DNA of 64,000 nucleotides from Triglochin maritima (lineage: Eukaryota > Streptophyta > Magnoliopsida > Alismatales > Juncaginaceae), in the NCBI GenBank assembly GCA_963682175.1, contig OY821772.1:13570743-13634742 (forward strand). Reading direction: 5' to 3'. Every line of letters starts with the position of its first letter. Within the stretch, counting starts at the first letter, position 1. Below are positions 56,420-64,000 of this stretch, one piece after another. Position numbers and translations under genes: made by a program. Under the pieces are notes generated by a model. The model saw only the letters and a program-made list of their open reading frames with translations. It was not told where the DNA came from and did not search any database.

Positions 56420-57032
56420 CTAAAATAACACACAACAGAAGGTGTACTAGAGGAGGAGACTAAACGTAGAGAATAGATGAGGAGAGGACTCAGGTGAGGA
56501 GGGAAGAATCCCTAGAGCTAGCGTGGGTGAAGGGATCAGGTAGAAGTCTAACTAGCAAGCACGACTCAAACAATGTAAGGCAATGGGTCCTTAGGCTAGA
56601 CGACGCCTAACTTCGAGGTCACTAGCCTCGACACACCTCACCTCCCTACAACGAGGACCACAATGCCCAACAAGTGATACCAGATCCAGAGATCCAGTAC
56701 CTCCTACTATCGACAAGGTAGGCAACACCGATCAGGTCATGACGGTCTCAACTAGATTACTCTCCTAGTGTGTCCGCAATCCTTAGGGCCAATGTCTACT
56801 TGCTTTTAGTTAAGGCTTTATTAAGAGTGATTTTTGGGGCCAAGGAAAGGGTGATGAAATCCCCCACCTTATCTTTTATGGGACAACCCCAACCCCTCCT
56901 TAGTAGCGTTTTGAGCTTAAATCTAGCAATCAATCACTCCAATAAAACGCTTAACTCACTCTTTTCCCGATGCACCTTACTAACTAATGCATGATCGAAA
57001 CATGCATGAATGAGAGATTTGGGTGCACGTAC
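56420..57032 (-). other. Predicted leader intron of element G
   Basis: 613 bp: donor GTGAG|GTACGT, acceptor GTGTTATTTTAG|AGTCGAG. Start codon 79 nt after the acceptor. Confidence 0.42.
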
Positions 57033-57289
57033 CTCACGCCAGCAATCAACAACAAAATGTAAAGCAAAGAAAAGACCAATGCATGCGAGGTCTACACATG
57101 ATGCATGACCTAGATGGCAAGAAGTCTAATCTTTTGCTTTGAGTTTTATGGTCCAAGTTGATTAATGGGGGAGTGATTAATGATCTGGGAGCAAACAAGA
57201 AGTCACAACATGCAAAATAGGGCTCCCAGATAACACAAATTACAGAACTAACTACCAGAAAAAATTTGAGAGAAGGAAACCCTCACCAG

Positions 57290-57327
57290 GCCGCCAATTG
57301 GCGGTCTCCAACCGCTGATTGGCGGTC
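57290..57327. repeat. Leader palindrome pair of element G
   Basis: GCCGCCAATTGGCGGTC and CCGCTGATTGGCGGTC, 136-173 nt inside the primer site. Confidence 0.8.
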
Positions 57328-57462
57328 CTTTTGGAGCTTCTGTTCCTAAAACTTCTCCAGTAGCCTCCCCTTGATCCGATGGTTCCCTGAAACTAAGAAA
57401 AACTGGAAACGAAACATTTAAAACCCCTCGAATCGTCCAAACCAACATCTGGACAGAGTACC

Positions 57463-57480
57463 TCCCCGGCAACGGCGCTA
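57463..57480 (-). promoter_or_regulatory. Primer-binding site, tRNA-Asp type (element G)
   Basis: TAGCGCCGTTGCCGGGGA on the minus strand, one mismatch to the tRNA-Asp complement. Confidence 0.88.
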
Positions 57481-57486
57481 AAAACT

Positions 57487-59040
57487 TGATTGATCTCGTT
57501 TTATATTAACCGCAAGTGCACGGCCGCATTGAAGCGGTGGCAAATACGGGTCGTCCACTAGGAGGTGTGTCGACGATTGGTTTGTTCGAAGGCGAGAGGT
57601 AAAAAGAAGGAGAGAAGGGTTGGTTACACTAAACTACACTAAGATGCAAAAAGGAAATGAAGATAAGCAATAAAACTAAGCCCCATAGGGGGTAGAGAAA
57701 TAATGTGAACATAAAGAAGTGTGTGTGTGTTCATTAAGCTCCTCACAACATGTAGTGCATGAAATCATAAAACTACATCCAACTTTGCCACCACATGAAT
57801 TAAGATAAGACTACATCATTAAAACATACAAGACAATAATTGGAATGAAGCTACATGAACTCAAGTATAAAGACTAGACCCTACTATGCCTCCACATGAA
57901 TTAAGATAAGACTACATCATTAAAACATACAAGACATTAGCTAAGGTAAAGGCAACAAGAGCACATACACTACAAATTGTGTTTCCAATATTAACTTCAT
58001 CCATATCCTAACCTTATCATTCCCCATAAAATAGGTCCACTAATCAAAGAATAAGCTAAGCTTCATTCAAGAGCATTAGCATATCAAAGATAAGAGTGAA
58101 AACTCATTAGATGGTTATGGAAATCATATAAAGCTCAAGGGATAAAGATAACACACAGTTAATACACTACATGATTATATCACATATTTCTCCACCCCCC
58201 AAATGGGGATGGAACTACTCACACATATTTAAACTAACTACTCTAATAAAATGAAGCATTATACTGAAATGAAAATATACTAATCAAGCAAGAAATATTA
58301 AAGAAGCATAAAACAAAACAAACAAACAAGCATGCATATGAAAGAAAATGAAACTAAGAGAGAAACAACACAATTAAAGGAAAAACATCTATTATTAACT
58401 CACTCAATTACAAGTAGCTCTTCCTCCACTGCTTCAAGGCTTCACTCTTAGTAGGGAAGATGACCACCAAAGAGAGAGATGGATACAATGGGAGGTGAAG
58501 AGTTCTATTTATAAGCATGGAAAAAGCTAATCCGGGACAATCCCCCGATGTGGGACTAAACCAATACAAAAAATAGCCTAAACACACATTAATACAAGTC
58601 CAGGAGTGAGCTTAGCGGATTTGGGCTCATCCAGACCGCCAATTGGCGGTTCCAGACCGCCAATTGGCGGTCTATAAGGCCCAGATCCGTCTGGGTTTTG
58701 TGTTGGGCTTTGCTGGAAGTATTTCTTGGTCTTTGATGCATCTACTTGGTTTGTTGGAGCTCCGACCCGAATCAAATTGACAAAATACTCCCCATGATGG
58801 TGTGGAGTTTCCTGTTTTGCTCTTAGGTCCTTCGGTCTTACGATTAGGTCCTTATCCCTTGCATCTTAGTCCCCAGGTCTCACAATTAGGTCTTTTTTCC
58901 TCCTTTTGGGTCCTTTCATGGCTCTTCTCTTCAAACCCCTTTATTCCTGAAAACTAAACATAAAACTCGTCACGTAGCATTGCTTAGGTGTAAGATAATG
59001 GATATAAGGTACAAATATAAGCACGAAATGATGTCAATCA
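57487..59040 (-). repeat. Element G 5' LTR
   Basis: 1,554 bp. Two perfect 18-bp palindromes (58634-58651, 58655-58672). TATA box near 58507-58515 on the minus strand. Very similar to the 3' LTR, differing mainly by one palindrome copy and small indels. Confidence 0.92.
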
Positions 59041-59045
59041 TACAT

Positions 59046-59407
59046 ACGTACCCCCCCCCCCCCCCCAACACTTACTTCATGCATTATCCTCAATGAATGT
59101 GAGTATGATACAACATGGATTTTTGCAAGAAAAAGAAAAGATCACACCAACGTGAAGCACAATGAAAGTTTCATGGTCATGTTGATGGACATAAACCTGA
59201 ATTCCCAAGAAACCTGTGAGATACTTAAGAAGTGATACAAACACGTGAAACAAAATGGGGCTCAAATACAAAAGGGTTGGGGCGCACAACAATCATTGCT
59301 CTTCGTGGAGTCTTTTATTGTTTTTTTGTTCTTTTTCTTTGTTTTTTTCTATTTTTTTCCCTAAACAAGTTATATACATCAACAAAGATATTCTCATAAT
59401 CATTTGG
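59046..59407 (-). other. Element H 3' region, part right of element G
   Basis: Starts with a run of 16 C (59051-59066) at the position of the internal polypurine-like tract, then sequence like 4615-4926. Confidence 0.6.
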
Positions 59408-60651
59408 TTAGGGAACATCAAATGAGAACATCGAGTCATGCAGACCAGAGATTTGCCAAGAAGGGCCCGCTTCATTGGTACTCTGAGGTATCATGATGGG
59501 TGAAAGGTCAAAACTGAAAGGCTCGAACCCCTCATGATATTGGTTGGGCATAAGCAACGTAAATGCGTGGAGTTGCGTTGCCTCACTAGGGTTTAGTTGC
59601 TCGTCGAACAAAACCCTCAAACCAATAGGCGGGTGCATCAGAATGAGTTCCCCAGGCTCATTCGTATGATATGACACACCTGTCGCACTAAGAATGGGGC
59701 TTCTCCCCAAGTCATCCAACAAGGACCACCCACCCTCCTTTATATTATCAAGCATAAGCTCGGTCGCAGGTGGGTCCTTGTTGGAGTCAAGATGAAGCTC
59801 AAAGGGCTCAACGACCATGGGACATGGGGTAAAGACACCTTCTGGTATGTGCATATGATGAGGTGTGTCCCCCGCACTAATAGTCTCAACTGGATCATCT
59901 AACAAACACTCCCTTTGTACATTCATGTTTGATGCCAGCTCACTATGTTGCATTGCAAAGACAGGCAATGAGTTTTCGCTGGGCACACCAACATTCTCAA
60001 CGAGTTGCATTGGTGTTAGGGGTGTTTGTTGATTTTGTGGTGCTTTCTCTAATTGGCGGATGAGGTTGAGATGTAAAGGTTGGTCCAAGGGTTCTTGTGA
60101 CCTACCAGAGTTGAACACCTAAAACTCGGCACTCATGTTACCGAATGAGATCTTCATGAGACCATTTCTACAATTAATTAAGGCATTGGAGCTTGCCAAA
60201 ATGGTCTATCCAAAATCAAATGAATTTGAGAGTGGGTGTTCGCAACAGGGTTGGTATTGAGGACGACAAAATCTACTGGAAATATAAAATCTCCAGCTTT
60301 GTTGAGCACGTCCTCAATAATCCCTTTTGGGACACGAATGGATCTATCTGCCAATTTGAGGGTGATCTTAGTTGGTTTCAATTCTCCCAAGTTTAATTGT
60401 TGATAAACAGAAGATGAGAGGAGGTTGACCGCTGATCCTAAATCAAGAAATATGTTACTCATGCTAGTGTCCTCTATCGTACACTGAATAGTAGGACACC
60501 CAGGGTCATTGTACTTTGTGTATGTGGGATTGGACAAAAGTGAGCTTACACTTGCAACTAAGAATGCTTTCTTAGGAACATTGGTCTTCTTCTTGGTTGT
60601 GCAAAGATCTTTCAATACTTTGGCATATTCAGGTATTTGTTGGATGACATC
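59408..60651 (-). pseudogene. Element H gag-protease, C-terminal part
   Basis: Minus-strand frames 60178-60615 and 59408-60118. The first has VPKKAFL, CPTIQCTIED, LLDLG-type active site (FLDLGSAVNLL), LKLADRSIRVPKG and FIFPVDFVVL. A frameshift follows at RPFWQ, around 60180. The second runs through LIRQLEKAPQNQ and a long linker to PPIGLRVLFDE (the GWRV motif with Trp lost) and ends MFSFDVP at 59408. Element C truncates it at 60652 upstream of the protease. Close relative of element D. Confidence 0.8.
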
Positions 60652-61143
60652 TGATGCATTGCATACATTGCATCATATGTCTTTCATTTAGATTACTTTT
60701 ACATCAATAAATGCTACTAAGGTATGTGTTTAGTCTTATTTACATAATACAGGGACCTGAATGCAATTTACCCACATCCCGAGCATAAACGCGTGCAAAA
60801 GACTCATTTCTATCATAAAGACCAAGTTCAAGATTATCGGGTTACGAATGGAAATGTATCCAAGCATAAAAGCATTCAAGTCCTAATTGCAAAAAGAACA
60901 AGGACTTAAGCACAAAAGTAGCCGGGGACTTAACTGCAAAAAGTCAAGGACCTAATTGCAATTAAAGCACCAAATTATTATCTTGGAGAAAATCTAAAGA
61001 AAAATCAATGTAAATCTCCAAACATATAAAAGAATTAATCCGGAGCTCAAAAGAATGGAAAGAAATCATCCAGACGCGCAAAGGAGGATCAAATCATACC
61101 ATAAACTACAAGCAAAAATCCGGATTAAATCAGAGAAGATTAT

Positions 61144-61192
61144 GCGGCGAAATCGCCGCATATCACGTACATTGTGTGGCGGAAACGCCGCC
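61144..61192. repeat. GCGGCGA palindromes in element C LTR
   Basis: GCGGCGAAATCGCCGC (61144-61159) and GGCGGAAACGCCGCC (61178-61192), 90-140 bp upstream of the TATA box. Confidence 0.8.
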
Positions 61193-61280
61193 CCCTCAGC
61201 GATCTGTGTGCTCCAATTTCGTCCAGTTGTGTCTGGACACGTGTACTTTCCAATATTATACCTAGATCCCTTGTAGCAAC

Positions 61281-61289
61281 TATAAATAG
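61281..61289 (+). promoter_or_regulatory. TATA box of element C LTR
   Basis: TATAAATAG, followed by 'acccgagaacg'. Confidence 0.65.
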
Positions 61290-61885
61290 ACCCGAGAACG
61301 ATGTTAGAAGGGTCCTTAGTCTTTGGTGGTAGTTTTTATTCTTAATCTTAGTTTTGTATTCTTCTTTTCATTAATAAAATTCTGTCTTTTATTTCTTACT
61401 TTTAGTTTTCTTTTGTAATGTCTCAATGACCCCTTCTTCCTCCCTCTATGAGTTTCTAACTCCTTCCAAAGGGTGGAGGTGACGGATTAGGGTGAAGAGA
61501 AGATGAATGAATGTTATTATTTTAATTTCGTGTTAGTATATTTTGATTACTTGAGTTTATGTTAAATCATTTATCATGTAATGCTTTATAACTAATATGA
61601 TTTATTATAAGTTTCTAAATTCTCTAATCTAAACCTTAAATCTAAACCTCCACCCGACGGAATTCACATCTTTGTTCTTGTTTTAGTTTTAATTGTTCTT
61701 GTTTCTTGCTTTAGATAATTAAAATCCAAAAATCTCAAAACCCAATTATTTATTCTCTCCTTCTTCTCCGTAATCGAAAATCACACTAATAACATAATCT
61801 CTCCCTCCTTGTGTTCGACCCGTATTTGCCACGTCTTCATTGACGCCGTGCACTTGCGGTATAAATTTAATTCTCATCAAGTTTT

Positions 61886-61903
61886 TGGCGCCGTTGCCGG
61901 GGA
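61886..61903 (+). promoter_or_regulatory. Primer-binding site, tRNA-Asp type (element C)
   Basis: TGGCGCCGTTGCCGGGGA, a perfect complement to the plant tRNA-Asp 3' end. Confidence 0.92.
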
Positions 61904-63344
61904 GGCGACGCAGATTTTGTTTTTTGTTGATTTTGATTTTATTCTGTTTATCTTGTGCGCGATCTAACTATTTGGATTTGTGTTTCAGGAGACAACAGAG
62001 CGCGCGGCGAAATCTGTGCGCAGTCTGAGCAACAAGGGCGGCGGAATCGCCGCACATCAAGAGTAACCTGCGGCGGAATCGCTGCACAAGTGAAGCATCT
62101 GGGCTTCAAATTTTTCTGGGGTTAGCACCATTTCTGGGTGGACGCGTGGAGCTACTGAAATTTCGAGAGCGGGCGGCGAACCCGACTGAGCATTGCGTAG
62201 GTAACCTTTGTTGCCTTTTTCCTCGTAATTTCTAGTTTCAGAAAATTTCCTTTTATTAGAATTGCACGTGTTAAGCTTAAATTCCATAATTGGCAATAAT
62301 TCAACTCTGACCTAAAAATTGGCAAAACTAGAAGAACTTAGTGCATGCATCATATAATGTTTTGTTTGCATTATTCTTGCTAAATTCTTGCAAATTATTT
62401 TTATTGTTGAAGAGTGCTGGAGGCAAGGTACGTATCGTGTTTTAACGACTGCATTTAAGCATATAATTTAGTTTGCATACAACCTTGTAATTGCCCCCCA
62501 CTAAAGACCATTGTTTGACTATCTTTGCTAGATCTAAGTTAAACTACCTTAAGGGCAACTCCATAGGCAAAGATACGGTGGGGATTTCATCACCCTTCCG
62601 TGGCCCACAAATCACAATCCTAAAGTGTCACCTAAGCCTTAAATTTAAAATCAATTAGACATTGGCCCCTAAGGACTCGGACTCATTTAAGGAGAAGAAT
62701 TGGTTTGACTTGCTATGACCTGAAGCCGATTGAATTTAATTTGGTGTCTAGAAAGTGTTTTTGTGTTGACATAAGTCTTCCAAGCGAAGTGGTTGTCTAA
62801 TTGGCACCGACTCTGTCAGAAGCGCCCCCACTAGCTATACACGGCCTGGCCAAGTTGGTTTGATTAGTGAGGGAGGTGAATCAAGCAAATCAATTCGACT
62901 CAACCAGTTAGGAGTCGTCTAGATCTAAGCGACACTAGGTCTAGGATTGTTTGAACCGTGCTTTCTTACGAATTTTCTGACCAACCCTCTTTCTATCTTT
63001 AGAGTTAGGTTTCCCTTCTCATCTGAGTCTTCTTTCTCTTCTCACCAAAATTCTCTAGATTAGGATTCATTTCTCATCTTTCCCCATTCTATTGTTTGTT
63101 TCCCTTTTCAAAAAAAACATAAAAAAATATATATTAAAAAAAAGAAAATATATATTAAAAAAATTAATTAATTCTTGAACTTAAATTTGGAATTTAAATT
63201 CCGAATTTGAATTCAAAATTTGATTCAACCCGGTGCACTCAGATTTGGATTCGGGACTTGAGTAATCGACTCTCACGAGTTCATCTAGATTCCAGTCTGG
63301 AACTTAACCCCAATCCACCTGTGGCATCACCTCACCCGGATCCA
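61904..63344 (+). other. Element C leader
   Basis: Non-coding. Carries GCGGCGGAATCGCCGC-type palindromes at 62038-62053 and 62070-62085, a donor-like CAAG|GTACGT at 62428 in the place of the leader-intron donor of B and G, and an A/T-only stretch at about 63110-63185. Confidence 0.6.
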
Positions 63345-64000
63345 ATGGGTGAGAACGTAGTGGACCCGCCTGTTGCACAACCTATAACTCTGAGGGATCG
63401 ATGCTATCCAGCGATGGCTGCTCAGCCATCGTGCATCGTTATGCCCACCATCCCGGGTCGCGACTTCGAACTTAAGGCACAATACATGAGTATGTTGCCT
63501 AAGTTCACCTCTAGGGAAGACCCACATCTCTTCCTTAGAGAATTTGAGGAAATCTGCTCTCTTATGCAATACCAGCATATCCCTGAAGAGGCAGTGCGTC
63601 TGAAATTTGTGCCTATTGCACTAAAGGACGACGCTAAGAAATGACTATATAGTCTAGCCGAAAGATCCATTAGAAGTTGGGCTGAGTTTGTTCAAGTATT
63701 CCTAAAAAAATATTTCCCCAACCATAAGACTATGAGGATTAGGAATGAAATTGTTGCATTCGTTCAGTCTGAGAGCGAGCCGTTCTATTCCTATCTAGAA
63801 AGATTCAAAAGTGTTCTGACCCAATGCCCTCATCATGGAATTTCGAGATGACAATTATGTCAAATTATTTATGAGGGATTGACACCCACATCTAGGGTTA
63901 TGGTAGAATCTGTAAGCCAAGGGAACTTTATGTCGAAAAATGAAAATGATGCCTGGACTTTTCTTGAGGAATTAGCTGAAAACAGTATGCAATGGGACAA
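63345..64000 (+). pseudogene. Element C gag, N-terminal part, two Trp-to-stop changes
   Basis: The ATG at 63345 gives MGENVVDPP; the frame is open upstream to 63207 but without ATG. The gag domain is clear: MLPKFTSREDPHLFLREFEE, ALKDDAKK, a TGA at 63642-63644 where relatives have Trp, then FLKKYFPNHKT, SYLERFKSVLTQCPHHGI, a second TGA at 63849-63851 again in place of Trp, QLCQIIYEGL, and AWTFLEELAE. No frameshift is seen up to the window edge. Gag would form the particle; the downstream domains lie outside the window. Confidence 0.85.

Larger units (their letters stand above)
50183..59040 (-). mobile_element. Element G: complete gag-protease-only Ty3/gypsy-type element
   Basis: 8,858 bp with the 5-bp duplication TACAT (50178-50182, 59041-59045). 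LTRs 50183-51726 and 57487-59040, tRNA-Asp primer site 57463-57480, polypurine tract 51727-51744, one gag-protease region 53284-56341 and a 1.5-kb 3' non-coding region. No reverse transcriptase, RNase H or integrase anywhere inside. It is the reference copy for the family in this window. Confidence 0.93.
47515..60651 (-). mobile_element. Element H: tRNA-Asp family element, 5' part missing
   Basis: Minus-strand element with its 3' LTR at the left (about 47515-48921), a polypurine tract, 3' non-coding DNA (48922-50182 and 59046-59407) and the protease end of its polyprotein (59408-60651). Element G splits it with duplication TACAT. Element C has inserted at 60652, so the rest of gag, the leader and the 5' LTR are not in this window. 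Confidence 0.8.
60652..61879 (+). repeat. Element C 5' LTR
   Basis: 1,228 bp from TGATGCATTGC to TTCTCATCA. The solo LTR at 42440-43643 is the reverse-oriented relative. Carries the palindromes at 61144-61192 and a TATA box at 61281-61289. The AATAAAATTCTG near 61371 may serve polyadenylation. Confidence 0.9.
60652..64000 (+). mobile_element. Element C: 5' part of a tRNA-Asp-primed Ty3/gypsy-type element
   Basis: 5' LTR, perfect primer site, 1.4-kb leader and the first 220 codons of gag. It leaves the window at 64000. Inserted in element H; the left flank ACATC (60647-60651) should be the target duplication. Confidence 0.85.

Noticed and set aside
50183..59040. Hidden polymerase or integrase in element G
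   Set aside because: All frames over 60 codons were read on both strands; none shows reverse transcriptase, RNase H or integrase motifs.

Overview
This window is repeat-dominated DNA from a flowering plant, probably a eudicot with a large genome; the species cannot be told from the sequence. The evidence is LTR retrotransposons primed by plant tRNA-Asp or initiator tRNA-Met, a CACTA transposon with a Ptta/En/Spm-type transposase, hAT remnants, and one plant gene with introns. Only about 4-5 kb looks like host gene space. No rRNA, tRNA, CRISPR or bacterial feature was seen.

Layout. 1-1927: fragments of Sirevirus-like Copia LTRs and a Copia reverse transcriptase scrap. 1928-9481: Ty3/gypsy-type element D (minus strand), arranged LTR-internal-LTR-partial internal. 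9482-15883: a gag-only Sirevirus-like Copia element whose right LTR carries a solo LTR with 5-bp target duplications. 15884-18330: a deleted hAT transposon, a decayed Copia pol end, and a fragment of an SKU5/SKS multicopper-oxidase-like gene. 19704-23877 (minus strand): the one convincing host gene, four exons coding for a 225-residue basic protein resembling plant CCDC137. 24613-44829: a CACTA element split by 18.7-kb element B (plus strand, duplication ATCAC). B itself contains a Copia solo LTR, the minus-strand element F with a hAT MITE, and two further solo LTRs. 44830-47514: a chromovirus-like LTR block. 47515-60651: element H (minus strand), interrupted by the complete 8,858-bp element G (duplication TACAT). 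60652-64000: the 5' part of element C (plus strand), running out of the window.

The main biological signal is a set of related Ty3/gypsy-type elements (B, D, F, G, H) with tRNA-Asp primer sites, 1.4-1.6-kb LTRs and one gag(-protease) reading frame. That frame ends at a homologous short motif (FDVP or similar) and is followed by about 1.6 kb of conserved non-coding DNA. None has reverse transcriptase, RNase H or integrase in this window, so they look like a structured non-autonomous lineage rather than random deletions. They share a palindromic block present both upstream of the LTR TATA box and about 135-190 nt after the primer site, a predicted leader intron of about 605-613 nt, a second polypurine-like tract 1.25 kb before the 3' LTR, and short antisense reading frames in the 3' region. 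Element C repeats the two-site palindrome arrangement with an unrelated sequence. Every element coding region seen is broken by stops or frameshifts.
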